A DNA stretch of 64,000 nt from Ephydatia muelleri (lineage: Eukaryota; Porifera; Demospongiae; Spongillida; Spongillidae). Positions 33,497 to 43,700 of this stretch are shown in pieces (within the stretch, counting starts at the first letter, position 1; every line of letters starts with the position of its first letter). Made by a program: the position numbers and the translations under genes. The notes beneath the pieces were generated by a model. The model searched no databases, was not told where the DNA came from, and worked only from the letters and a program-made list of their open reading frames with translations. The stretch lies in contig JABACO010000024.1 of NCBI GenBank assembly GCA_013339895.1, positions 124,001-188,000 of the forward strand, given 5' to 3'.

Positions 33497-34436
33497 CTGG
33501 TAAGGATCAAAAGAAATAAACAAAAATGACACGCCTAATTGTCAGATAAGCACCCCAATGCACATGTATAGTAATATGCAGGAAAGAAAAGGATGAACGA
33601 AACATGAGAAGTAAAAAGAGAGGAGGAGAGAGAGAGAGGTGTGGAAAATTAAGGAGAGAAGAAAGAAAAGGAAAGGAAGGGATCTGACCTCAGCAAATAT
33701 TGGTGCAACTATATACATAAATGTGATATAATTCAGTGAGTAGTTATAGGGGACTCTATATACATTTACAGTAATAGCATAGATGGATAGACCAATGATC
33801 ATGCCGTAATTCATGATTCTCACACTGAACTGGAATATAAGATTGCATATTAATATCACACCCTGGCAGATTGCATTTCATTGATTGTTGAAATTTGGAT
33901 AGTTCGCATTTAGAAATGTAATAATTTGCGAATCTCTTTGGATCTATCAACTGTTAACTATGCGGTAATTTGACAGTGAAGTCAGAAGAGGAAAAAAACC
34001 TTAATAAGAAAGTAGCATAGTTACAAAAATTTGGCACAGTTTCTGGTACAGCAGGCTATTTTGTCCAGATCTTCATATACTACCATATCTGTTCTGAATT
34101 ATCTTCCCAATAAGTACAGAAATTTGCTTCACCCCGTAATACAATTTTGATCACGGAAGACCTTCATTATCAAAAAGTCGTCAATAAGAATTTAATGATT
34201 ACATTTCCTATCCTCTTCCCCTGTGCATTGCAGCAGTACCATAGTAGCAAGAACCCTTGCCAACCACAGGTCAGAATCATTATGTCCATCCCATGGGTTG
34301 GTAGTAAAAAATAATTTCTCACTCCTGTCACTTTAAAAGCATAACTGTGTCTCATGGGAAAACAAAGTTATGCTCACTTATATTTTGTCTTTGACAAATA
34401 TACATGTAGTGCTGAAAATGCATGTATAGTACCTAC

Positions 34437-34535
34437 CTTACTGGTCTGATTGACATTAGCTCCAGCTCCTACTAATGCCTTCACAATGTCAAAATGTCCA
34501 TTAGAACACGCTATGTACAATGGACCCTGACCATC
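34437..34535 (-). CDS. Ankyrin exon, Q type (block B)
   Basis: This 99-bp phase-0 exon encodes DGQGPLYIACSNGHFDIV to GANVNQTSK. Acceptor TTGCAG, donor GTAGGT. Protein identical by eye to the block A exon at 4821, and the intron to the IN exon has nearly the same length (941 against 1,004 bp), which indicates a fairly recent duplication. Confidence 0.8.
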
Positions 34536-35481
34536 CTGCAATACAAATATCATTATGATCAGAGGCTGGACAAAGTGGAGAATATTTCATATGACATTTG
34601 TAACATTACTGTACAAAGGGAGGTAAAATGTGTTGGGTAAGATGATATTTGGGCGGGAAGGGATGAGGGGAGAGAGACAAAGGGATGCAGAACAGGCAAT
34701 TAGTAGATTTCTTAATTTCATAAGAGAGCATAAATCACTAGCTTATAACAGCTACTCTTGTAGAGCATCAAAAGCATTGAAATGTAAGGTAATGGCAACT
34801 TAAAAAAAACTTCCTCATTTAATTCTAAAGTTGAGTTCATACTGTTCATTTGCCAGGCCATAACCATTCTTACAAAAATCAAATCCGGAACTATGCCACA
34901 AAATAAATTCAAGCTTCAGCATGCATTGCCAAAATGATCAAGGAAAATGTGTACATGTGAAGTTGTAACACTTCAGAATTAAGATAGAATAATTGGCAGT
35001 GGGCAGTGGCCCATTTCTACTGAGAAGCAGCAGTGTGTGTTCTGGTAGTTTGTCAGGTTGCTACCTTATGTCTTAATCCCCACATATACTTTATTTTACA
35101 AAGTAATTCAGACCCAAACGTTTGTATACAGCTCAGATGGGTAGTCCAACCCAGTACATTCCTGCTAAGGATTGCAAAGGTAAGGCCCAGGTTATCTATA
35201 GTGGTCATCAATACTATCCAGTTCTGAAGGATACCTCACTTCTCACAATGATTGACACTCTGATGTTTAGTGTTCATCAGGGCCTCTTCTAGTCTAATTT
35301 TTATCACTCATCCATCTATTGCAATTATTTCTTTGGGATAAAATGCTCACATTCTTGCAACACACCTTGACTGCTGCCTTTGAAAATAAGGATTTCCTTG
35401 TCAGTCTATATTAAGTGTCCTCCTTTAGAAACACACTGAACCACACGCAAAGTCTTGTATAAAAAATCTTCCATACCTCGC

Positions 35482-35644
35482 TGGCGATGTATACCATTGG
35501 CAGTAGAGAGCTATGAGGCCTGGGGACCACATACATTGAGGGCCTTCTTACAGGTGGCTACTCGGTTAGCCATTCATGGTAATACCCCCAAGTCCAAGGT
35601 AGTAGCAGAGCTATATGGCCTCCTCAGCTTGCACAATCCCAATC
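35482..35644 (+). mobile_element. LINE reverse-transcriptase tail fragment (block B copy)
   Basis: One open frame reads PLAVESYEAWGPHTLRAFLQ then VATRLAIHGNTPKSK and ELYGLLSLHNPNL, resembling the C-terminal tail of non-LTR retrotransposon polymerases. It aligns with 5310-5450 but lacks that copy's frameshift. The 35645-37959 LTR element is inserted at its end. Confidence 0.45.
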
Positions 35645-35899
35645 TGTAGTACCTAGCCGCTGACCAATGACAACTGACAGAGTATATTGGCACACACAAT
35701 AATCACTGCAGCAGCAACAAACACATATAACACACGGATACAAGGTCCACACACACTCAGACCATCTGCCGTTCTAGTGCCAGGTATCTCCAGTCTCGAC
35801 TGACTCTTCCTTTAATGGTAGACCTTAAGTATTACCCAAACTCGTCACTGCGCATGCTCCATGGCCAGTTGCATGTTCTATTATTAACCAGTTACTACA
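35645..35899 (-). repeat. 3' LTR of deleted gypsy element
   Basis: 255 bp, preceded on its outer side by CAATC. The polypurine tract AAGAAGGGAGGAG (minus strand) lies at 35900-35912. Confidence 0.92.
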
Positions 35900-36299
35900 C
35901 TCCTCCCTTCTTAGATTCCAACCATAACGCTCAGGAGGATAATGTGTACGTGTTGATCGACGTAGAGCCGGTGCAGCTCCTCCTGCTGTTGGAATTGGTA
36001 CTTCCTCCATTACTGGTGCTTGTGGTGGTAGCTCCTGCCTATCTGCTGGAACCTCAGGATCTGGTTCTGCTGACTCAGGGGGTGGTAGAATGTCACCATC
36101 TGCCTCTTCCTCTTCTCCTGCATTGTCTCCCTCTTGTTCTCGAACCCTTACATGATCTACATGTCTGTTCACCTTTGACCCATTGTCTAGCTGAATTACC
36201 AGTGACAAAGGACCTCTGTTTGCTATCACCCTTCCAGGAATCCACTTGGGAGATCCACTGAAGTTTTTCACGAAAACTGCATCTCCCACACTAAACAGG
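35825..36299 (-). pseudogene. gypsy integrase C-terminal piece after deletion joint
   Basis: The frame VGDAVFVKNFSGSPKWIPGR, with a GPLSLVIQL strand, is an integrase C-terminal SH3-like domain. It is followed by an acidic tail and RRSTRTHYPPERYGW, a usual gypsy pol end. The frame has no stop before the polypurine tract and runs into the LTR, ending near 35825. Directly upstream (about 36300) RT fingers sequence ending HSEWAAPV is joined out of frame, marking the deletion of roughly the RT core to integrase core. Confidence 0.8.
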
Positions 36300-36419
36300 C
36301 GCTGCCCATTCAGAGTGTGTCACTGGTTCCAATATGCCTTCTCTTTCCAGCCTAGCCAATTCTTCTTCCACCCTTGATCGCAGAGCATATGGAACCGTTC
36401 TTGGCTTGTAAAACTGAGG

Positions 36420-37679
36420 TTAAGCCTTGACATCCACCTGCAATTTAACTGTTAACCCTTTTACTAGGCCCAGTTCTTCTTTGAACAACTCTGCGTACTT
36501 CCTCAGTAGACTCTGGAGGTTGTCATCTGCAGACGTGTGTAAAATAGCAAGGTCAGGTATTAACTCACCCAGCCAATCTCTTCCCATTAAAGAGGGCCCG
36601 TCCCCTGCCACCACCAGCAAATCCAACCTAGCCTTCCTGTCCTTGTATTTCACCTCTAATGAAATCACACCACATATTTTTAACCTTTCTCCTGTGTATG
36701 TCTGTAGTAACATGTTACTAGGTTTCAGAGTCGGCTTTGTGGAGCACCTCCACAATCACTCATACGTCTCCTTACTGATGACAGATGCTGCAGCTCCTGT
36801 ATCTACCTCCATTTCCAGTGTTGCGTCATCCACTCTCACCACTACTGTCAATGGCTCTCGAGCTCCCAGCTTAAACAAATTGTATGTCTGCTTTGGCCCC
36901 TGCACATCCTCTTCTTGCACTGGGTCACTGGATTGCAATTGGTGGGCGGCCTCACCCCTCCTAGGAAGCCTGCTGCCCGTTGATACCTTTTTGCGACAGG
37001 CCCGGGCAAGGTGTCCTTTTTCCCCACAGCAGAAACACTCCACGCCCTTAAACTTACAGTCGGATGCCTTGTGCCTACCTCGACAACGGTAACACAAATT
37101 CTGAGGTGGCGACCCAGACCGCTTAACCGCGTGCACCGCTTCTGGGTGAGGACGCTGAAGGTCTGCCACATTCTTATCCGTCAGCTCAGCTACCTGCGCT
37201 AGCTCAAATGCTTTCGCAAAGGTTAGTTTACCTTCTGCCAACAGCCTGCGCTGCACCTTCACGTCCCGAAGACCACATACCAGCCGGTCTCTCAGCATAT
37301 TATCCAGACTATCCCCGAATTCGCAGTGTTCTGACAACTTTTTCAACTCCGCCACAAACTGAGACACGGTCTCTGTATCCTGCTGAGAACGAGAATTAAA
37401 TTTAAACCGTTGCACAATGCTGGAAGGCTGCGGAGTCAAATGGTCCTTAACCAACTTCATAATTTCATCCACAGACTTATCTGTCGGTTTGCTTGGGGCT
37501 ACGAGGCTTCGTATAAGCTGGTAAGAGGCAGTGCCGCAAACGCTCAGCAATACTGCTCTCTTCTATCCGTCCTCTTTTATCTCGTTCGCCACGAAGAACT
37601 GTTGCAACCGCTCACAATACGCTGTCCAGTCATCGGTGTCCCTTTCGAACGGACCGACAGCTCCAAGTAGTCCCGCCAT
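36420..37679 (-). pseudogene. gypsy gag-protease, two nonsense codons
   Basis: ATG at 37679 starts MAGLLGAVGPFERDTDDWTA. A TAG at 37565-37563 interrupts codon 39. Capsid continues with SVDEIMKLVKDHLTPQPSSI, then two zinc knuckles, CYRCRGRHKASDC and CFCCGEKGHLARAC (37090-37000). The protease has VEVDTGAAASVI (about 36805), a stop just after ETYE at 36756, then AGDGPSLMGRDWLGE (about 36590). The linker LVKGLTVKLQVDVKA starts the RT region. Gag and protease share one frame, so the family makes a fused polyprotein. Close relative of the 48.9-51.3 kb element. Confidence 0.85.
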
Positions 37680-37682
37680 TAC

Positions 37683-37701
37683 TGTCTTTCCCTCGTCGCC
37701 A
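37683..37701 (-). other. tRNA primer-binding site, TGGCGACGAGGGAAAGACA
   Basis: On the minus strand it begins with TGG three bases after the LTR end. The gag ATG follows at 37679. Confidence 0.7.
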
Positions 37702-37704
37702 AAA

Positions 37705-37959
37705 TGTAGTACCTAGCCGCTGACCAATGACAACTGACAGAGTATATTGGCACACACAATAATCACTGAAGCAGCAACAAACACATATAACACACGGATA
37801 CAAGGTCCATACACACTCAGACCATCTGCCGTTCTAGTGCCAGGTATCTCCAGTCTCGACTGACTCTTCCTTTAATGGTAGACCTTAAGTATTACCCAAA
37901 CTCGTCACTGCGCATGCTCCATGGCCAGTTGCATGTTCTATTATTAACCAGTTACTACA
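37705..37959 (-). repeat. 5' LTR of deleted gypsy element
   Basis: 255 bp, two differences from the partner (actgAagc for actgCagc; ccaTaca for ccaCaca). Followed by CAATC. Confidence 0.92.
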
Positions 37960-38345
37960 CAATCATACACACACTGCCATGTAGAGCATAACCACACCCA
38001 CTGATGCATGAGACAGACGTAATGTAGATAGACACTGCACACTAGAAAGTGTGAATACATCCATATCTTTATCATGAAACGTTCATTAACATGGGTAAAG
38101 TTAATCAGTAGACTACTATAACCAACTTAGTTTTGTTGTGTAGGCAATACCTATCATCCACGTTATGTTTTCCAATTGAATTAATCTCATTTGTTTATTT
38201 ACTTTGAAGATACGATCATTTTTAAACATTAAACCTGCTATGTTACAATGCTTGTTGGGATGGTTGGTAGAATTATGTATGGTTCACAACTGCACATATT
38301 TGATGTACAACAAAGGATACACGCTTACAATGACACTGTACCAAC

Positions 38346-38444
38346 CTTTTCTGGCTGATTGACATTAGCTTCACCTTGAATTAGTCTTTTCACAATATCA
38401 AGCTGTCCTTTAGAACTTGCTGTATACAATGGACTTCGGTAATC
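38346..38444 (-). CDS. Ankyrin exon, Y type (block B)
   Basis: This 99-bp phase-0 exon encodes DYRSPLYTASSKGQLDIVKR to GEANVNQPEK. Acceptor TTGCAG, donor GTTGGT. Paralogue of 6423-6521; the conserved intron DNA on its right side continues to about 39130, where block B is interrupted by the complete gypsy element and other DNA. Confidence 0.8.
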
Positions 38445-39694
38445 CTGCAATACAAATCTCATCCTAACCATTGGTTGAACCACTAGAGTACAGTTTTATG
38501 ACTTTACATATGGCAACAGCAACATTTTTGTACAAATGGATAGCAATTAGTTGAGGAGGAAGTGGTAGGTTTCAACAGAGGCAGGAGAAAAGAGTAGTCC
38601 CAAAACAATTTCTTACTACAAGGGCACTGAATATGGACAGAGCTCCTGTCAACAACAGTTATGTGTCTAAATAAGCATTGAAATACATAAGTTTGTTGCA
38701 TTAGCCACTTGGAAAACTTTCTGATTTAGTAAAGTGCACTGAACCCTTCTGGCATAAGTTACGGATGCAACAGTAATGAGTTACATGTCTATTCTCCTGT
38801 GCATGCAAATTACTGTGATAATAAATGATTCATCATCAACATTACACAATACGCTGATAATGAATTAATCCCTGTTCATACTAGCTCAAGGTTATGTGGC
38901 ACAATTTTAACAGCAGCTGACTCCCAGTGCTAATAAGGACAAGGACAACTTTGAACACATGCTGAGGATATTGAGCAACAGAATGAGGCCAATTGATAGC
39001 AGTACTACTTTCACATACACTCAGTGCTACAGAATAGTCTATGTCCAAACTTATGGAATGCATCTGTCTGAGATAGAAGGTGGCAATCCTGAAACAAAAC
39101 ACCACCCCAATATATTAAAAGGCACATGATGCACACTGTAAATTGCAGTCCTTGTTAATACTAAATGATACTGGATGTATAACTAGTTAATGTATTATTT
39201 ACAACAAGGTATACAAATTGAGGGCTAAATTCAACTCGTTTGTAAACAGCGACAAGTTCATTATTTGAAGTATAGTTAGTGCAGCTCGAGTAAAGCCTGC
39301 ACATTGGACCTGACAAGGGAGATGGATAGGCAATTACTACAAGTGTCAAAAATAAACTTTAATTTTGATGCATTTGGACTGTGCAGCCAACTGTACTAGG
39401 TGGTAATGAGTGTAGCTGTCCAAAGATTAAACACTTTAGACCACAAGCTGTACACACACTGCCACCCCAGCGCGGTAAAAAAATAAATTAGCACTCCAAC
39501 AATTGGAGTAACGGTAGCGCCCAATATAGCAGCTCGAAACTACAGCGAAATAAATAATTGAACAAATAATCACATGTAGAGGGGTCAATCACCAATAACT
39601 TTCTGCATACCACACACATAACTTTCACACAATCCAACTAGTATTACTTGCAGCACAACGTACATGCATGCATGAACATTTCAGTATATACAGA

Positions 39695-39864
39695 TGTAAT
39701 GGTGACGTCAGCTGCGCATCGCAGGACAGACTGAGACGCGCATCTTACATGTCTGCACCCTGAACCTCACCTGACTGTTAGATATATAAGTCTCTATTTT
39801 TATAGGTATAGACACGTGCTATGTAACTGCCTGGGATTGGATCATTGCTCATATAATCGTTACA
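39695..39864 (+). repeat. 5' LTR, 170 bp
   Basis: Starts TGTAATGGTGACGTCAGC, ends CGTTACA. Contains GATATATAAG (39781-39790), a TATA-box candidate. GTGACGTCA resembles a CRE/ATF site. Confidence 0.93.
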
Positions 39865-39865
39865 C

Positions 39866-39883
39866 TGGCGTAGACGGCAGGAT
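39866..39883 (+). other. tRNA primer-binding site, TGGCGTAGACGGCAGGAT
   Basis: Eighteen nt starting TGG, one base after the 5' LTR. The gag start codon (39882) overlaps its last two bases. Confidence 0.8.
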
Positions 39884-40757
39884 GGCAAAACCAGTACTGC
39901 TTCCAGAACCTTTCAGCGGCGATGCGGCAGATTGGAACGAATGGTTGAGCCATTTCGAAAGCGTCGCAGTGGTCAACAAATGGGAAACAGGCGGTGAAAA
40001 GCTGAAATGGCTCCGCGTACGATTAACAGGAAAGGCACAGACAGCCTTCATGAAATTGCCAGACGCCGCACGAGACGATTACGGTGAGTGCGTGAAAGCA
40101 TTAAAAAAACGTTTCGTTCCTGACAGCAGGAAAGACCTGTACGTCGCTGAGCTACAGACGAGGACGAAACGTCGAGAAGAGGACTGGGCCTCTTTCGGCG
40201 ACTCTCTGAGGGTGCTTTCTGATAGGGCGTACCCAGACTTCGAGGACAAAGCACGCGAACGCCTGGCCCTAAATCAATTCCTGTCGCAAATTGACAACCC
40301 TCAGGTCGCCTTCGGCGTAAAACAGAAACGGCCTGGCAACATTGATGAGGCAGTTGCAGCCACCCTGGAATTGGAATCATATCTGAAGGCATCTGGCGTT
40401 GGTAAGTCACACCAAACTAATTTTGTCGCCCAAGAACAGACAACCAGTTCACCAAGGCAAGAAGAAACTGCAGCCATGGCAGGTGCCACCATGGTGGACG
40501 ACGACCTCCGAAGTACTTTACGGGTCCTGAGTGAACGACTTCACCGTGTGGAAGCGTCTCTGAACTCAGGGGATAATGACCGTCCAGTGGTAAAGTCAGA
40601 AAGGAGGGGAGGTGGAAAGCGAAGACCCGTGGTGTGTTGGAATTGCGGGGAGAAAGGCCACATTGCTCGGGCATGTAGAAATCGCCCCACAGAGCATCAG
40701 GGAAACGCCAGTCCCTCGGTGGCACGGGCCAGCCACGTGAGGGGAGACATCTTCTAG
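39882..40757 (+). CDS. gag: gypsy Gag polyprotein
   Basis: 291 codons from the ATG at 39882, right after the PBS; the frame is also open upstream into the LTR, but the LTR ATG would lie before or within the transcript start region. The N-terminal part (MAKPVLLPEPFSGDAADWNE, then WLRVRLTGKAQTAFMKL) is a retrotransposon gag/capsid (UBN2/Retrotrans_gag-like) fold. Residues about 245-280 are basic and lead into a single zinc knuckle CWNCGEKGHIARAC. Stop TAG at 40755. Gag would build cytoplasmic virus-like particles and bind element RNA. It overlaps pol in the -1 frame by about 75 nt. Confidence 0.93.
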   Translation: MAKPVLLPEPFSGDAADWNEWLSHFESVAVVNKWETGGEKLKWLRVRLTGKAQTAFMKLPDAARDDYGECVKALKKRFVPDSRKDLYVAELQTRTKRREEDWASFGDSLRVLSDRAYPDFEDKARERLALNQFLSQIDNPQVAFGVKQKRPGNIDEAVAATLELESYLKASGVGKSHQTNFVAQEQTTSSPRQEETAAMAGATMVDDDLRSTLRVLSERLHRVEASLNSGDNDRPVVKSERRGGGKRRPVVCWNCGEKGHIARACRNRPTEHQGNASPSVARASHVRGDIF

Positions 40758-43700
40758 AGGCCCCAGACAATACTGTAACTTTACATACACTATCCGTAAC
40801 GTGTGGTGCGAGTTTTCGTATTGTTGTATCGATAAATACCATCCCTGTTGAATGCTTAGTTGATACAGGAGCTGCAATTTCCCTCCTTCACGGAAACGTC
40901 TGGACGAAGATAGCGACTGGTGGTTTCGCACAACCGCTACAGGAATGGACTGGCCAGACGATTGTGGGGGTCACGATCAATGGGAACAAGCTGTCGATAA
41001 GTGGCTACAGTCAAATACCAATATCAGTGAAAGGTAAACAGTTCAATGGCAAGTTTGTTGTCACTGACAATATCAAGGTGGATGCAATCCTGGGGCGAGA
41101 TTTTTTGAATGAGAACCGTTGCATGATTGACTGTGGCAAACGACTTATCACTTTTCCCACTAAAGAATTTTCCCTGCCGCTGGAGGACAGTCCCCGAGAT
41201 GATGACACCAGATCCATTGGGTTAATTATTAACTCAGTAACAACAGTACCCGCTGGATGTGAAATAGAGTTAATGGTAACACCGGTGGAAAAGATTGAGA
41301 GGGGTGCGTGGATCTTGGAGGGGGAGGTTTCTGGCAGACATGGAGTCATGGTCGCTCATGCGCTGGTGTGCCCCAATAACCAGTCGGTACCTATTCGCGT
41401 GCTCAACCCACGCGAGCAACCAGTGGTACTTAAGAAAGGAGAGCTAATCGCTAGGATGGAGCTGGTGGAGCAAGAACCCAGTGGCATAAATGCAGTGGAC
41501 GTCACCTCAAGCTCAACACGTCCAGAGCTATCATCAGAAAACAAAGAATTCCTGTGGAACATGGTATCAGAGGTTGGCGACCATATTTCGTCCACTGAGA
41601 AGGAGCAATTGTTTTCTGTTTTGTCAGCGTATGGTGACGTTTTCTCTCTTCATGATGATGACGTAGGGCACACCCTCGCAACGAAGCACAGAATAGACAC
41701 CGGCAACGCCCCTCCTGTTCACTGTCCCCCTCGAAGAATGCCTCATGCACAGAAGGAGGAAGTCAGAAAACTTCTTCGAGACATGCTGGAAAAAAGAGTA
41801 ATCCAGCCATCTGACAGTCCCTGGAGCTCCCCTATCGTACTTGTCAAAAAGAAGGATGGGTCTGTTCGATTTTGCATTGACTACAGAAAGGTCAATGCGA
41901 TAACCAGAAAGGATGCATATCCTCTCCCTCGTGTTGATGACACTTTAGATACCCTGGCCGGATCCAGACTGTTCACAACACTCGACCTAAAAAATGGGTA
42001 CTGGCAAGTAGAGGTGGAGGAGGCAGATCAACAAAAGACAGCTTTCAATACGTCAGAAGGTCTGTACCAATTTAACATGATGCCGTTTGGGTTATGCAAC
42101 GCCTCCGCGACGTTTCAACGGTTAATGGATAGAGTGCTCCACGGGCTGAAGTGGCACAGTTGTTTAGTCTACATTGACGACATTGTGGTAGTAGGAGGCA
42201 GCATGCGGGAGCATTTACATAACCTGGGATGCGTGTTGGGTAGACTGAGAGAAGCTGGACTGCGTGTAAAACCTTCAAAGTGTAGGTTTTTACAGAAGGA
42301 GGTCAAATTTCTTGGGCACGTAGTATCTGAAAATGGGATCTCAACCGATCCTGGTAAAACCGAAGCAATACAGAAATGGCCGGTCCCTCGTAGCAGGCGT
42401 GAATTGAAGCAATACCTAGGCCTAGCAAATTACTATAGGCGATTCATAAAAAGCTTCGCGTTGATTGCCAAACCTCTCCAATATCTAACCGAAAAGAATG
42501 CCCCGTTTGAGTGGACTGCAGCATGTCAAAAATCCTTTGACGATCTACGCAAATGCCTAGCATCGGCTCCCATCCTTGCTTACCCCGACCACTCAAAACC
42601 ATTCCTTTTAGACACTGATGCAAGCGATGTCGGAATAGGTGCCGTCCTCTCACAAATCCAGGACAATGGGTCGGAAGGTGTAATAGCGTACGCTAGTCGA
42701 TCGCTCAGTAGACAAGAACAAAAGTATTGCGTAACCCGAAAGGAATTATTAGCAGTGGTGGAGTTTACACATCATTTCCGACCCTACTTGTTAGGTAAGA
42801 AATTCACTTTAAGAACAGACCACAGTTCGCTAATATGGATGCAGAATTTCAAGGAACCAGAGGGGCAATTGGCACGTTGGTTGGAAAAGCTCCAAGAATA
42901 TGATTTTTCCATTTTGCATCGTCAGGGTTCCCGTCACAGCAATGCAGACGCCCTATCAAGAATTCCGTGTAGGCAATGTGGACGGGGTGATTTGTGCGGG
43001 AAAGTAGTCGATGAAGTGTGTGCTGTGGATGCTGTTTTGCCTTATATCCCTCAGACAAACTCTCTAGATGAAGTACGGCGCATGCAAGCTGAAGACAACA
43101 TTGTTGGACCTGTTTTAGAAGCTGTTGAACGAGGCAAAGTACCAGAACCTGACGTTTCCAAGTCGTGGAGTAGGGAGAGCCGCCTGTTGTTACAACAATG
43201 GGACACACTTATCTGCAACTGTGGGGTGCTCTGGAGATGTGTCTCAGAAAGAAAGGAGCGTCGTCAACTGGTTCTACCGTATAGACTGCATGGGAAAGTC
43301 ATTCAAGACCTGCATGAAGGTGCCGTTGGAGCTCATCTGGGAGAAGAAAAGGTACTGTCACAACTAAAAGAACGCTTCTATTGGCCAGGGTGCACTGAAG
43401 CGGTGAAGACTTGGTGTAGGTCGTGTACGACTTGCGCATCCAGGAAAATGACAACTCCAGCCAGAAAGGCGGAATTGCACACTATACAGACGGGTTACCC
43501 CATGCAGATGGTGAGCGTCGATATTATGGGACCTCTACCAGAAACACAAGATGGCTGTAAGTATGTCTTGGTGGCTATTGACCATTTCACCAGATGGGCA
43601 GAGGTGTACGCCATAAAAAACCAAGAAGCCACAACAGTTAGTAAAAAACTGGTTGACGAGATGTTTTGCCGATTCTCGCCCCCCGAACAGTTACACTCGG

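Larger units (their letters stand above)
35645..37959 (-). mobile_element. Internally deleted Ty3/gypsy element with perfect TSD
   Basis: Two 255-bp LTRs (35645-35899 and 37705-37959) differ at only two positions that I can see, start TGTAGT and end ACTACA, and are flanked by CAATC on both sides (35640-35644, 37960-37964). PBS and polypurine tract are in place. Between them lie gag, protease, the first part of the RT region and the integrase C-terminus; the RT core, RNase H and integrase core are absent. With both ends intact it could have been mobilised by a complete relative. Confidence 0.92.

Noticed and set aside
35815..36261. 148-codon plus-strand Leu/Val-rich frame
   Set aside because: Antisense of the acidic tail of the integrase C-terminal piece.
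36427..37092. 221-codon plus-strand frame
   Set aside because: Antisense of the gag-protease region of the 35645-37959 element, whose minus strand carries the zinc knuckles and DTG.
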